Below, one piece after another: positions 17,551 to 28,900 of a stretch of 64,000 nucleotides of DNA. The notes beneath the pieces are model-generated. The model saw nothing but the letters and a program-made list of their open reading frames with translations. It did no database searches and was not told the DNA's origin. The position numbers were made by a program, and so were the translations under genes. Location: positions 62,001 to 126,000 of the forward strand of contig NZ_QCYJ01000005.1 of assembly GCF_003123685.1 (NCBI RefSeq). The letters run 5' to 3'. Numbering within the stretch: position 1 is the stretch's first letter; each line of letters starts with the position of its first letter. This stretch comes from Nocardia aurea (lineage in GTDB: Bacteria; Actinomycetota; Actinomycetes; Mycobacteriales; Mycobacteriaceae).

Positions 17551-20500
17551 TCAATCCAGCAGTTCCGCGAGGAACAGGGCTGGAAGCGTCACTTCCTCGG
17601 CTCCCTCGGGCGCGGTGTGCATATCGCTGCGCAGCACCCGCAGGATGGCGAGCACCCCCGGACCCGCGTCCAACAGCGGCCTGGTCCAGCCGAGTTCGGC
17701 GCAGGTCGCGGCGGCGGGTAGCAGCAGGCCGGTGGCCTCGCCCACCCAGCCCGACGCGGCGAGACATTCCGCCAGGAGCAACGCGGTGTCCAGTTCCGCG
17801 CGCGGACGAACCTGCTCGCGGGTCCTGACGTACAGGGCTCGGGCGCGGCGGACCGCGCGATCGTCGGAGCCGAGGCGCGCTTCGGCGAGCAGTGCCCTGA
17901 TATCGGCGATCTCCTGCGCTTCCGAGGCCAGCGCCGCGGCACCGGTCAGCCGGTGCGAGCGGTGGACGCCGTCGCTGTCCGTCACCTGTTCGGAGTCAGC
18001 GGCGCTCTCCTGGAGTCCGAGCCGCAGCCGTTCGGCGCGCACATGGGCGGCCAGGCGCGGCAATTCGTTATCCGCCGCGATACGCGCGCCTTCGTCGAGA
18101 CGGGCCGACGCGGTGTACAGATCGCCGAGCACCGCCTTGACCCGCGCGCCGATCACGAAGGTGGCGATCAGGAAATCGACCGGGCCGATCCTGGTCACCA
18201 ACTGGTGGCTCTCGTCGAACAACCGATCGGCGGCGTCGAGGTCGCCGCGGCGGTAACTCAATTCGCCCAGCAGCGCCGAGGCCACCCGGACCGCGTGCGA
18301 ACGCGGACCGGATCGGGTGTGCGCGGTGTCCCAGGCCAGGTGGAAACAGCTGTCCGCGGTCTCGATATCGAGCTGTTCGTAGGCCGCGGCGCCCTGCCCG
18401 CACAGACCGAAGACCGCGCCGAGCGGATTCTTGGCGCGCGCGTGGTATTCGGCGGCCCAGTCCTGGATCTCGCGGGCGCCGTCGAAGTCGAAGGTGCACA
18501 GCCGCACGAACGAGATCAGGTTCGCCGCGGTCGAGACCGTCCAGGCGGGTAGTTCGTCGGGCCGTTCCAGGCAGTCGGCGACCCGTTCGAGCACCCCCTC
18601 GGTGTGGTCACGCGAGATGTCGTCGGAGGCGGCCAGCACCGCGGCCTCGCACCGCTGCGTGATGACGTCGGCGTCGGTCGAGGAACTCCGCGCGAGGATA
18701 TTCGACAGTCGCCCCAGCGCGTTGCGCGCCGCACCGGACTGTTGCAGATTGACATTGGCTCGCGCCACCGCCATCAGCAGTTTCGAGCGCGAGGCCACCT
18801 GTTGCATCGGCAGTTTCGACACCGTGCCGAGCAATGTCGCCAGGCGGGAACCGTCGATGAGATCCATGCCGCCGTTCTCGATCAGATCCATCGCGAATTT
18901 CAGATCCGTCGCGGCCAGCGCGTGATCGACCGATTTGCGCAGCAGCTGATGTTCGGCATACCAGCGGGAAGCCTTGCGGTGCAGGGATTTCAGCTCGCCC
19001 GGCGTGGTGCGCTCCAGCCTGGCCCGCAGATGTTCGGCGAACAGCGGCTGCATCCGGAACCACTCCGGATCGTGTTCTATGCGCTGGAGGAACAGCTCAC
19101 GCTGCTCGGCTTGGACGAGGAGCATCTCGGCCTCGCTGTCGCCCGAGAGCGCGGAAGCCAGCGACGCGTTGACCCGCTCGGTCACCGAGATCGCGGTCAG
19201 GAAATCGAGCATGCGGGGTTCGAGGGTGTCGAGGACGTTCTCGGCGAGGTATTCGCGAATGCCGTGGCTGCCCTCGGAGAGGTTCTCGATCAACGGGGCC
19301 GGATCCGGATTGCCGCGCAGCGACAGGCTGACCAGCTGAATCGCGGCGGGCCAGCCGTCGGTGACCTCGTAGATCTGCTGGACCTGCGCGTCGGTGAGAT
19401 CGAAACCGTTGCGCTCGACGAGGATCCGGGCCGTCTCCTCGACGGTCAGACGCAGATCCGACGATCCGATCTCGACCAGTTCGTCGTGAACTCGCATCCG
19501 ACTGGTCGGCAAACCGGCCTGGTCCCGGCTCGTCACCACGAAACGCAGGTGGTGGCATCCGTTGTCGAGCAGCGCCGCCATCGCCCGGTGCGCGCCCCTA
19601 TCGGCCACCCGATGCCAGTCGTCGACCACGACGACCACGGTTTTCCCGCTGGCGTGGATCTCGTCGATGAGCGTCGAGATGACGTAGGCGACGGCGTCGG
19701 CGGGTCGTTCCTCCAGCACCTGATCCAGACCGGTCCCCAGCTCGGGCCGAACCCGCCGGATCGCCTCGATGAGATGGGCGAGGAACCAGATCTCGTTGTC
19801 GTCGCCGTTGTCGACCCCGATCCACGCGACGGCGACCCCGCGTTCGGCAAGTTCCGCCCGCCACTGCGCGACGAGCGTGCTCTTGCCGAATCCCGCGGGC
19901 GCGTGGACGGCTGCCAGCTTGCGGCGTCCGCCCGCGCGCAGGATTTCCAGCAGCCGTGGGCGCGCGACCGGTTCCCTGGCGGGCGTCGGCGGCCGGAATT
20001 TCGTCGCGGCGGTCGGCGGCATGGTGGTCGTGTAGCCGGATCCGGATCCGGTCGGGTGCCGCGATACCGCGGGTCGCATCGTCAGCGGCCAGCTGCGGCG
20101 GGCGGTCACGGCGGGCCGTGACGCGGTGGACTCGCCCGCACCGAGTGCGCCGTCCACCTGCCCGGCGAGCGCCGGATCGGGTAATGCCATCTCGTCGGGC
20201 ACCTGACCGTGCGCGACCTGGACCGCGCGGAGCATTTCACCGAATTCGAAGGCCGACCGGGGCCGATCACCCTGCTCGGGCGACATCGCCTTCTCGATCG
20301 CGGCCGCGACATCGGGCGGTATGTCCTGATCGCGCAGATTCGGCACGGGTTGGGTGGTGATCCGCAGGAATTGCGCGACCACCTTCTCCCCCGCCTGTCT
20401 CTCGAAGGCCGCGTGCCCGGTGAGCAGGGCGAACAACGTGGCGCCCAGTCCGTAGATATCGGAGCGCACCGTCGGCTCGTCGCCGCGCAGCACCTCGGGC

Positions 20501-21147
20501 GCGGTGAAGGCGGGCGAACCGGTGATGAGACTGCTCGAGGTGCGGAACCCACCGGGAATCCGGGCGATGCCGAAATCGGTGAGTTGCGGTTCGCCGTAGC
20601 TGTTGAGCAGGACGTTGGCCGGTTTCACATCCCGATGCAGGATCCCGGCGCGGTGTGCGCTCTCGATCGCACCCGACAGTTTCACCCCGGCGCGCAGGGC
20701 GTCCTGCCAGGTCAACGGCCCCTGATCGCGGATCAGCTGTTCCAGCGACCCGCGCGTGCAGTAGGGCATCACGATGAAGGGCAGCCCGGTGGCCGTGACA
20801 TCGACCTGGAGGATGTCGACGATATTGGGATGCCCGGAGAGCCTGCCCATGGCCTGCTCCTCGCGCAGGAAGCGCTCACGGCTCTCGCGGTCGATCTCCG
20901 AGGACAGCACCTTGACGGCGACCACGCGTTCCAGGGCCGATTGCAGACAGCGGTAGACCACGCCGAAGCCGCCGCGACCGATCTCGACGGCGCCGGACAG
21001 ACCCATCGCCTCCAATTCGTCGGCGATCCCTATCGGCTCGTCACGCTCGGTATTCGCCCCCTGCTGCCGAACTTCCCCCCGCGATGACGACGAATCGGCC
21101 GACGTTTCCCCGCGACTCCCCCGGCCCGAGCGAATCTGTGGATTCAT
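17551..21147 (-). CDS. pknK: PknK-like serine/threonine kinase fused to a MalT-like ATPase/TPR region
   Basis: A 1198-aa protein. The kinase domain (~50-320) has the Gly loop GRGGFGVVY, HRDVKPANVLL and DFGIAR. A Pro/Thr-rich linker (~330-390) leads to a STAND/MalT-type NTPase with Walker A APAGFGKSTLV (~417) and Walker B VVVVVDDWH (~509). Helical TPR-like repeats follow to the end. Length and order match PknK (Rv3080c, about 1110 aa), which phosphorylates regulators and controls growth in mycobacteria. I see no C-terminal LuxR helix-turn-helix, so direct DNA binding is not evident. No transmembrane segment is seen, unlike PknA/B/D. It is alone on its strand, convergent with the methyltransferase. 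Confidence 0.9.
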   Translation of the reverse strand: MNPQIRSGRGSRGETSADSSSSRGEVRQQGANTERDEPIGIADELEAMGLSGAVEIGRGGFGVVYRCLQSALERVVAVKVLSSEIDRESRERFLREEQAMGRLSGHPNIVDILQVDVTATGLPFIVMPYCTRGSLEQLIRDQGPLTWQDALRAGVKLSGAIESAHRAGILHRDVKPANVLLNSYGEPQLTDFGIARIPGGFRTSSSLITGSPAFTAPEVLRGDEPTVRSDIYGLGATLFALLTGHAAFERQAGEKVVAQFLRITTQPVPNLRDQDIPPDVAAAIEKAMSPEQGDRPRSAFEFGEMLRAVQVAHGQVPDEMALPDPALAGQVDGALGAGESTASRPAVTARRSWPLTMRPAVSRHPTGSGSGYTTTMPPTAATKFRPPTPAREPVARPRLLEILRAGGRRKLAAVHAPAGFGKSTLVAQWRAELAERGVAVAWIGVDNGDDNEIWFLAHLIEAIRRVRPELGTGLDQVLEERPADAVAYVISTLIDEIHASGKTVVVVVDDWHRVADRGAHRAMAALLDNGCHHLRFVVTSRDQAGLPTSRMRVHDELVEIGSSDLRLTVEETARILVERNGFDLTDAQVQQIYEVTDGWPAAIQLVSLSLRGNPDPAPLIENLSEGSHGIREYLAENVLDTLEPRMLDFLTAISVTERVNASLASALSGDSEAEMLLVQAEQRELFLQRIEHDPEWFRMQPLFAEHLRARLERTTPGELKSLHRKASRWYAEHQLLRKSVDHALAATDLKFAMDLIENGGMDLIDGSRLATLLGTVSKLPMQQVASRSKLLMAVARANVNLQQSGAARNALGRLSNILARSSSTDADVITQRCEAAVLAASDDISRDHTEGVLERVADCLERPDELPAWTVSTAANLISFVRLCTFDFDGAREIQDWAAEYHARAKNPLGAVFGLCGQGAAAYEQLDIETADSCFHLAWDTAHTRSGPRSHAVRVASALLGELSYRRGDLDAADRLFDESHQLVTRIGPVDFLIATFVIGARVKAVLGDLYTASARLDEGARIAADNELPRLAAHVRAERLRLGLQESAADSEQVTDSDGVHRSHRLTGAAALASEAQEIADIRALLAEARLGSDDRAVRRARALYVRTREQVRPRAELDTALLLAECLAASGWVGEATGLLLPAAATCAELGWTRPLLDAGPGVLAILRVLRSDMHTAPEGAEEVTLPALFLAELLD

Positions 21148-21362
21148 GTGACCACCTCGAACTCACATCGAATCGACGTCACCGGCGATCCTGCGTGCGC
21201 CGACAACAGACAACGCGGAGCGAACCAACGCTGTCCGTCATGCCTGCGCATACTCCAACGTAGCGCGCTCCCGGGCCGGGTGGGTGGAGATTCGATTCAG
21301 TGGTGTCGCACCGGAGACGGGCAGTGGTCGACGCTCGCGCTCACCGGATCGCGGCGACGGTC

Positions 21363-22043
21363 TCAGACCTCGGCGGGCACCGGAGCACGGGCGGGTTCGG
21401 GGGCGATCTCGTCGGCGTCTTCCTGGACGTCCCTGTCCTTGAGCACCTCGATGCCGAGTTCGGCGCGGGTCGCGTAGATGACCGAGGTCTCCTGCTCCAC
21501 GGTCTTGGCCATCGCCTTGTGCCACAGCGTCAGCACGTCGAGCACTTCCTTGCTACTCGGATCGTCGTCGAGTTCGGTTTTCAGCCGTTGCAGGGTGATG
21601 GCCTGTGCCGCGGTCAGCGTGCGCAGCAGATCCTCGCAGCGATTGGGGATCTTGCGATTCGACAGCACCCGCAACCGGCTCACCGTCCCGTGGCAGCCCT
21701 CGATGATCCGGGCGACCTCGTCACCGACGGCGTCGATCTCGTCGGCGTCGGTGGCATTCCAGTGGGCGCAACCCTCCAGCTGATCGCGCACCTCCTCCGA
21801 CACGGCGAGCACGGTGGAGACCGCGGCCAGAATCGAATCGCGACGCCACTTGTCGCGTTCGCGGCGTTCGGCCGCGGAATTGGTGAGTTCGGTACTGCGC
21901 TGGGCGGTTTCGATGGTGACTCTGTTGCGTTCGTCGGCCGCCGTTATCGCGTCGCGGTTGGTGCGATTGTTGACGAGGACGCCCACGAGCGCCACGCCGG
22001 CAATGATGAGCGAGCTGAGAAGCGGAAGCCACTGGGTCACCAC
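21363..22043 (-). CDS. Membrane-anchored hypothetical protein
   Basis: A 226-aa protein. One N-terminal transmembrane helix (WLPLLSSLIIAGVALVGVLV, ~4-23) is followed by an Asn/Arg-rich juxtamembrane segment and a long, charged, mainly helical cytosolic or external part with two Cys. GTG codons at 22043 and 22040 are both possible starts; upstream in-frame sequence contains the fadB terminator and is unlikely to be coding. I do not recognise a domain. Similar short membrane proteins with a helical tail occur widely in Nocardia and Rhodococcus. Confidence 0.7.
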   Translation of the reverse strand: MVTQWLPLLSSLIIAGVALVGVLVNNRTNRDAITAADERNRVTIETAQRSTELTNSAAERRERDKWRRDSILAAVSTVLAVSEEVRDQLEGCAHWNATDADEIDAVGDEVARIIEGCHGTVSRLRVLSNRKIPNRCEDLLRTLTAAQAITLQRLKTELDDDPSSKEVLDVLTLWHKAMAKTVEQETSVIYATRAELGIEVLKDRDVQEDADEIAPEPARAPVPAEV

Positions 22044-22156
22044 GGAATCATCGCATCGCGGCCGGGCCCCGCGCCCCGCAACCGTCGCCGGACCGGGGGA
22101 AATCCGGCGCCGAAGGCGTTCGTCGCTGGTCAGCGAACCGCGAGTGTTTCGGACGA

Positions 22157-22193
22157 CGAAGCCCGCCACCGCGAAAGGCGGTGACGGGCTTCG
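22157..22193 (-). terminator. Terminator hairpin after fadB
   Basis: CGAAGCCCG-C-CACCGC pairs with GCGGTG-A-CGGGCTTCG around a GAAAG loop (15 pairs, one mismatch). It lies 15 nt past the fadB stop. There is no strong T-tract, as is common in high-GC terminators. Confidence 0.7.
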
Positions 22194-22207
22194 GCGTAAC
22201 TATCGGA

Positions 22208-24358
22208 TTACTTGCGCAGCGAGGCCGGAACCTCGAAACGCTCGCCGTAGGTCTTGGCGAGTTCGTCCGCGCGGGCCACGAAGGCTTCCTGTCCGCCCGG
22301 GTAACCGACGATGAACTGGTGCACGCCACCGGTCCAGGCCGGGTAGCCGATGCCCAGGATCGAGCCGATGTTGGCGTCGGCCGAGGTCTCGAGCACACCC
22401 TCGTCGAAGCACTTCTGGGTCTCGATCGCCTCGATGAAGAGCATGCGGTCGATCAGATCCTGCAACGGGACGGTGAAATCCGCCGTGGTCTTGAAGTGAT
22501 CGCGCAGGCCCTGCCACAGACCGAGACGCTTGCCGTTCTCGTCGTAGTCGTAGAAACCGGCCTTGCCGAGACGACCCGGACGACCCTCGGAAACCAGGTA
22601 GTCGATGACGTCCTGGGCCGGGTGCCGCTTGTTGCCCATGGTGGTGTCGCCCTGCTTGAAGGCCTCTTCGGTCTCCTTGGCGATCTTCTGCATGAGCGTC
22701 AGGTTCAGCTCGTCCGACAGCTGCAACGGCGCGGCCGGGTAGCCCGCCTGCATACCGGCCTGCTCGATGGTGGCGGGCTCGATGCCCTCACCCAGCATGG
22801 CGATCGCCTCGTTGACGAAGGTGCCGATGACCCGCGAGGTGAAGAAGCCGCGGCTGTCGTTGACGACGATCGGGGTCTTCTTGATCGCGAGGGTGTAGTC
22901 GAACACCCGGGCCAGCGCCTCGGGAGAGGTCTTCTCGCCCTTGATGATCTCGACCAGCGGCATCTTGTCGACCGGGGAGAAGAAGTGGATGCCGATGAAA
23001 TCGCTCTCGCGCTTCACGCCGGTCGCCAGACCGGTGATCGGCAGGGTCGAGGTGTTCGAGCCCAGCAGCGCGTCGGGATCGACGATGTCCTCGATCTCCT
23101 GGAACACCTTGTGCTTGAGCTCGGTGTTCTCGAAGACGGCCTCGATGACGAAGTCGACGCCCGCGAAATCGGCGGCGTCGGCGGACGGGGTGATCCGGTC
23201 CAGCAGCGCCTTGGACTTCTCCTCGGTGGTCTTGCCACGCGAAAGGGCCTTGGCCTCGATCTTCTCGGAGTAGTTCTTGCCGCGCTCGGCCGCCTCGATG
23301 GTGACGTCCTTGAGCACGACCTCGAAGCCTGCCTTGGCCGAGACATAGGCGATGCCCGCGCCCATCATGCCCGCGCCGAGCACGCCGACCTTCTTGATCT
23401 CACGCTTGGGCACGTCCTTGGGACGCGAACCACCGTTGTTGATCGACTGCAGGTCGAAGAAGAACGCCTGGATCATGTTCTTCGCGACCGGGCCGGTCAG
23501 CAGGTGCACGAAGTAGCGCGACTCGATCAGCGACGCGTTGTCGATATCGACCTGCGAGCCCTCGACCGCGGCCGAGAGGATCGCGCGCGGCGCGGGCATG
23601 TTGGTGCCCTTGAGCTGCTTGCGCAGGTTGGCCGGGAACGCGGGCAGGTTCGCCGCGAGACCGGGGGAAGCGGGGGTGCCGCCCGGGATCTTGTAGCCCT
23701 TCTTGTCCCAGGGCTGCACGAAGGCTTCGGGATTGGCCTTGATCCACGCCTTGGCGGCGGGCACCAATTCCTCGACCGAGCCGACGACCTCGTTGATCAG
23801 GCCGATCTCCTTGGCCTGAGCCGGACGGAACTTGTTGCCCTGCAACAGCACCGACAGCAGCGCGGTCTGCAGACCCAGCATGCGCACGGTGCGGATGATG
23901 CCACCGCCTGCGGGCAGCAGGCCCAGGCTCACCTCGGGCAGGCCCAGCTGCACACCCGGCACGTCGGCCGCGATGCGGTAGTGGGTGGCCAGGGTGATCT
24001 CCAGGCCGCCGCCGAGCGCGGCGCCGTTGATCGCGGAGACGACCGGCTTGCCGAGGGTCTCGAGCCGACGCAGCGCACCCTTGATGGTGGCCAGCTCGTC
24101 CATGAGGGCCTGGCCGTCGCCGGGGCCGACATTCATCATGTTCTTCAGGTCGCCGCCGGCGAAGAAGGTCTTCTTCGACGAGGTCAGCACCACACCGGTG
24201 ATGCTGTCCTTCTCGGCCTCCAGCCGGTCGACGGTCGCCGTCATCGACGCCTTGTACAGCTCGTTCATCGTGTTGGCGCCCTGGTTCGGGTCGTTCATCG
24301 TCAGTACGACGATGCCGTCCGAATCCTGCTCCCAACCGATCATGTTGGTTTCGCTCAC
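22208..24358 (-). CDS. fadB: Fatty-acid oxidation complex alpha subunit (enoyl-CoA hydratase / 3-hydroxyacyl-CoA dehydrogenase)
   Basis: A 716-aa protein. The N-terminal crotonase domain (~1-280) has FFAGGDLKNM and INGAALGGGLEI. The NAD-binding 3-hydroxyacyl-CoA dehydrogenase domain starts at ~338 (VGVLGAGMMGAGIAYVSAKA), and two C-terminal dehydrogenase domains follow (HFFSPVDKMPLVEII at ~455). It hydrates trans-2-enoyl-CoA and oxidises the product to 3-ketoacyl-CoA. It follows fadA by 37 nt on the same strand, the usual fadA-fadB operon (FadB/FadA, Rv0860/Rv0859-like). Confidence 0.96.
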   Translation of the reverse strand: MSETNMIGWEQDSDGIVVLTMNDPNQGANTMNELYKASMTATVDRLEAEKDSITGVVLTSSKKTFFAGGDLKNMMNVGPGDGQALMDELATIKGALRRLETLGKPVVSAINGAALGGGLEITLATHYRIAADVPGVQLGLPEVSLGLLPAGGGIIRTVRMLGLQTALLSVLLQGNKFRPAQAKEIGLINEVVGSVEELVPAAKAWIKANPEAFVQPWDKKGYKIPGGTPASPGLAANLPAFPANLRKQLKGTNMPAPRAILSAAVEGSQVDIDNASLIESRYFVHLLTGPVAKNMIQAFFFDLQSINNGGSRPKDVPKREIKKVGVLGAGMMGAGIAYVSAKAGFEVVLKDVTIEAAERGKNYSEKIEAKALSRGKTTEEKSKALLDRITPSADAADFAGVDFVIEAVFENTELKHKVFQEIEDIVDPDALLGSNTSTLPITGLATGVKRESDFIGIHFFSPVDKMPLVEIIKGEKTSPEALARVFDYTLAIKKTPIVVNDSRGFFTSRVIGTFVNEAIAMLGEGIEPATIEQAGMQAGYPAAPLQLSDELNLTLMQKIAKETEEAFKQGDTTMGNKRHPAQDVIDYLVSEGRPGRLGKAGFYDYDENGKRLGLWQGLRDHFKTTADFTVPLQDLIDRMLFIEAIETQKCFDEGVLETSADANIGSILGIGYPAWTGGVHQFIVGYPGGQEAFVARADELAKTYGERFEVPASLRK

Positions 24359-24395
24359 AGCTCTGTGTCTCCTTGTGAAGAAAAGTCGGTGGGGA

Positions 24396-25610
24396 TCAGA
24401 CGCGTTCGATGATGGTCGCGACGCCCATGCCGCCGCCGATGCACAGCGTGATGAGCGCGTAGCGGCCGTTGCGGCGCTCGAGCTCGTCGATCATGGTGCC
24501 GGTGATCATCGCGCCGGTGGCGCCCAGCGGGTGGCCCATCGCGATGGCGCCACCGTTGACGTTCAGCTTCTCGTCCGGGATGTTCAGATCCTTCTGGAAC
24601 TTCAGCACCACGGAGGCGAACGCCTCGTTGATCTCGACCAGGTCGATGTCGTCGAGGGTCAGACCCGCCTTGGCCAGCGCCTTCTTGGCGGCCGGGGTGG
24701 GACCGGTCAGCATGATGGTGGAGTCGGCGCCACTGGTGGCGGTCGCGACGACGCGGGCGCGCGCGGTCAGGCCCGAGGCCTTGCCCGCCTCTTCGGTGCC
24801 GACGAGCACCAGCGCGGCGCCGTCGACGATGCCCGAGCTGTTGCCACCGTGGTGGACGTGGTCGATCTTCTCCACGAAGTGGAACTTCTGCAGCGCGACG
24901 GCGTCGAAGCCGCCGACTTCACCGACACCGGCGAAGGACGGGGTCAGCTTGCCCAGATCCGCGGCGGTGGTGCCGGGACGCATGTGCTCGTCGTTGTCGA
25001 GCACGATCAGACCGTTCTGGTCCTTGACCGGAACGATCGACTTGGCGAAGTAGCCGCCGGTGGTGGCCGCGGCCGCCAGTTCCTGCGAGCGCACCGCGTA
25101 GGCGTCGACGTCATCGCGGGTGAAACCCTCGATGGTGGCGATCAGGTCGGCGGAAACACCCTGCGGCACGAAGTAGGTGTCGTAGTTGGTGGCCGGATCG
25201 AGCAGCCAGGCGCCGCCGTCGGAGCCCATGGGCACGCGCGACATGGATTCGACGCCACCGGCCAGCACCAGATCATCGAAGCCCGAGCGCACCTTCTGGG
25301 CGGCCAGGTTGACGGCCTCGAGGCCGGAAGCGCAGAAGCGGTTCAACTGGAAGCCGCCGACGGTGTCGGGCAGGCCCGCCGCGGTCACCGCGGTGCGGGC
25401 GATATCGGCGCCCTGGTCACCCACCGGCATCACGACGCCGAGGATGAGATCGGAGATCCGGTCCTCGTCGAGGTTCGGGAAACGACCGCGCAGCTCCTGG
25501 ATCAGACCAACGGTCAGGTCGATCGGCTTGACCGAGTGCAGCGAACCGTTCTTCTTGCCGCGTCCGCGCGGGGTGCGGATGGCCTCGTAAATGTAGGCCT
25601 CTGTGGTCAT
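24396..25610 (-). CDS. fadA: Acetyl-CoA C-acyltransferase (thiolase)
   Basis: A 404-aa thiolase. Nucleophilic Cys93 lies in [11 protein letters not shown], and the conserved [15 protein letters not shown] and [13 protein letters not shown] motifs are near the C-terminus. The ATG at 25610 has a strong Shine-Dalgarno sequence (AAGGAAGG) and fits the family start; the in-frame region further upstream is not protein-like. It cleaves 3-ketoacyl-CoA to acetyl-CoA plus a shortened acyl-CoA, as the beta subunit with FadB. It is the first gene of the operon, and 292 nt separate it from dnaX. Confidence 0.96.
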   Translation of the reverse strand: MTTEAYIYEAIRTPRGRGKKNGSLHSVKPIDLTVGLIQELRGRFPNLDEDRISDLILGVVMPVGDQGADIARTAVTAAGLPDTVGGFQLNRFCASGLEAVNLAAQKVRSGFDDLVLAGGVESMSRVPMGSDGGAWLLDPATNYDTYFVPQGVSADLIATIEGFTRDDVDAYAVRSQELAAAATTGGYFAKSIVPVKDQNGLIVLDNDEHMRPGTTAADLGKLTPSFAGVGEVGGFDAVALQKFHFVEKIDHVHHGGNSSGIVDGAALVLVGTEEAGKASGLTARARVVATATSGADSTIMLTGPTPAAKKALAKAGLTLDDIDLVEINEAFASVVLKFQKDLNIPDEKLNVNGGAIAMGHPLGATGAMITGTMIDELERRNGRYALITLCIGGGMGVATIIERV

Positions 25611-25902
25611 GTGGAGTGTTTCCTTCCTTAGGGTGCGGCGGCCGGGCTCTCGCCCGCCCGAGCGCTCTTTGCACCGCGCACCGCGCATGGCACGCGGACA
25701 CGGCTGACCTCGCCGACCGGCCCCGGGACCGACCGTTCTAACGCTGTACAAAACACGGCACGCAACGACCGGCACACGTTCCCGGTACCCGCGTACACGG
25801 GCATCACATCGAACCTCGCCGGACCGGAGCTCGCGCCCACACGCCCCATACTACCGTGGTGTGCGAACTCCGGTTAACTTAACGTCCTCGAGGCGGTGGT
25901 TG

Positions 25903-28900
25903 TCAACCATCCAGGCGTGTGGCACCGAGCTCACTGCGGAGCAACTCCAGAGCGACCTCGTCCGGGTCACGCCGGTCTTCCGGCGCGACGGGTACCGCGG
26001 CGGCGTCGAGCATCTCCTGCTCCTCCTCCGGCGTCGGCGGCCGCGACACGGCCGAGCCCGCTCCACCGGAGGTTTCGTAGGCCGCCCCCGGATCCGGGGG
26101 CGGGTAATCACCCGGTCCGGGATCGTCGGGCAGATCGGGGAAGTCCGGCGGCGGGATATCGTCCTCGCCCACGAACGATCGCGACTCCGACCCGGTCCGA
26201 GGCCCACCACCGGACGGTTCGGGCGCCTTGTTGGCCTGACTCGGCCGCGAGAACCGCGGCGCGGCGGGCGCGGCGGCCTTCCTGCCGTTCGGGTCCGCAC
26301 CGCCGCCGTTCGGCGCGTCGACACCGCGACCGTTCGGCGGCGCTTGGCCACGGCTCGCCGGAACCCGCTGCTGCGGCGCCGCGGCACCGCGCCCCCTGCC
26401 ACCGGCCTGCGCCGCCGCCGGACGCGCCGACGCGCTCCCCACTTCCCAGCGCACCGCGTGATCGCGACCGAGCACCGCGCGCACCGCGGACTGCACCGCC
26501 GCCAGATTCTGCGCGCCGGAAAGCCGCTCGGCCAGCGGCGCGTGCTGATGCGCGAAGACGATGACATCACCCTCGATTCGCGACACCGAGGCACCCGACA
26601 GCAGCGCGTGCACCGCAGCCCCGAACTCGCGCACCTTCGCGCGGATATCGCCCCACGCCTCTTCGACCGCCCGCAACAGCTCCGCTTCCGACCCGGCTCC
26701 CGCCGCCGGCGACGGTGCGGCAACCGATGCCGCGTCCGACCCGGAGGCCGCACCGGCCGCCACCGTGCGCCGCTCGGGTTCGCCCGGCTGCCCGCTCACT
26801 TGCGGCCGCGTCCGCCCCGCCTCGGAAACAGCTGTCGCCGTGGGGACTCCGGACGAGTCGGCGGTAGCGCCCTCCGGCCCGCTGAGATCGGAAACATCCT
26901 GACCACCACGTCGATCGACGGCCGGTCCGCTCACACCGCGTCGCTCGCTGCCCTCGCCGTCCGCCGCTCCGGCGGTCCGCTCGTCGGCCGGGGGGGAATT
27001 CGGCACGCCGCCGCTCGCACCTTCGTCCGCTCGGGCCGAACGCTCCTCGGCGGCGCCATCGGGACCACCCCGCGCGTCCCCTACCGCGCGACCACCGGTC
27101 CCAACGTCCACAAGATCGGAGGCCGTCCCGTCGTCGGATCGCCGCCCCCGCGAATCCTCCGCACCCGGCGACACCCGCGAGACTTCCGCCCCGGCGCGCC
27201 CCTGAGAATCGTCGACCGGTCGCCGCACCACGCTTACCTCGGCACCCGCTGATCCCCGCCCCGCCGCCTCGTCGCCCTCGACGGCGACAGGAACATCGGA
27301 ACCACTCCCGCTCGGCGACCCGCTCGGCGACCCGCTCGGCGACCCGCTCGGCGACCCGCTCGGCGACCCGCTCGGCGACCCGCTCGGCGACCCGCTCGGC
27401 GACCCGCTCGGCGACCCGCTCGGCGACCCGCTCGGCGACCCGCTCGGCGAACCGCTCGGCGACCCGCTCGGCGACCCGCTCGGCGAACCGCTCGGCGACC
27501 CGCTCGGCGACCCGCTCGGCGCGATCGCGCCCTCGCTGGGCTCGCGACTCGAAGTATCGACGGTTCCGGAACCCGCGTCCCGCGACGGCGCCTCGTCGCG
27601 ACTCCGGTCCCCTTCCCCGGCGGCCGAGGTGCCCGCCCCACCCCTTGTCTTGCCTTCCCGCACCGCCGCGAGGACTTCCGCCCCACGGCGGCGGCCGGGC
27701 TCGGCGGGCGCCGGGCGCGCGGCGGGCGCCGCGGGGGAATCCGCGGCGGGAGCGGAGGCGGCGGCGGGGGCGATCGCACCGGTGGCGACACCACGCTCGA
27801 GGCGCTCCAGGCGTTGGAGGGTGGCGGATTCGGTGTCGGCGACCGAGGGCAGCAGCATGCGGGCGCACACGATCTCGAGGAGCAGGCGCGGGGCGGTGGC
27901 TCCGCGCATCTCGCCGAGACCCTCGTGCAGCAATTCCGCGTAGCGGGTCAGGGTGGCGGGGCCGATGCGTTCGGCCTGTTCGTTCATCCGCGCGAGTACG
28001 TCACCGGGGCCGGAGACCAGACCGCGGTCGGTGGCGTCCGGGACCGCGCGCATCAGGATCAGATCCCGGAAGCGTTCCAGCAGATCGACCGCGAATCGAC
28101 GCGGATCGTGCCCGGCCTCCATCACCCGGTCCACGGTGCCGAACAGGGCGGCGCCGTCCTCGGAGGCCAGCGCGTGCACCGCGTCATCGATCAGCGCGAC
28201 ATCGGTGACGCCGAGCAGCGATACCGCCCGCGTATAGGTGACGCCCTCCGGACCCGCGCCCGCCAGCAGTTGGTCGAGCACGCTGAGACTGTCACGCGGT
28301 GATCCGCCGCCCGCGCGAATCACCAATGGGTACACCGCGTTTTCGACCGGTACGTTCTCCTGTTCGCAGATGCGGGCGAGCAGTCCGTGCATCGTCGTCG
28401 GCGGCAGCAGCCGGAACGGATAGTGGTGGGTGCGCGAACGAATCGTCGGCAGCACCTTGTCCGGTTCGGTGGTGGCGAAGATGAAGATCAGATGCGCCGG
28501 CGGCTCCTCGACGATCTTGAGCAGCGCGTTGAACCCCGCGGTGCTGACCATGTGCGCCTCATCGACGATGAACACGCGGTACCGGGATTCCGCCGGCGCG
28601 TAGAACGCGCGATCACGCAGTTCGCGGGTGTCGTCGACACCGCCGTGGCTGGCGGCGTCGAGTTCGATCACATCGAGGTTGCCCGGACCGCCGGGACCGA
28701 GCGCGACGCAGGACGGGCAGACGCCGCACGGTGTCGACGTCGGGCCCTCCACGCAGTTGAGGGAGCGCGCGAGGATGCGCGCGGAGGAGGTCTTACCGCA
28801 GCCGCGCGGTCCCGAGAAGAGATAGGCATGACTGATCCGCCCGGTGTCGAGCGCGGTACTCAAAGGGTCGGTGACGTGCTCCTGACCCACTACCTCAGCG

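Noticed and set aside
27309..27520. Long ORFs in other frames of the dnaX repeat, rich in AER and AGRR repeats.
   Set aside because: They are alternative frames of the same 12-bp repeat; the PSGS frame continues the dnaX core.
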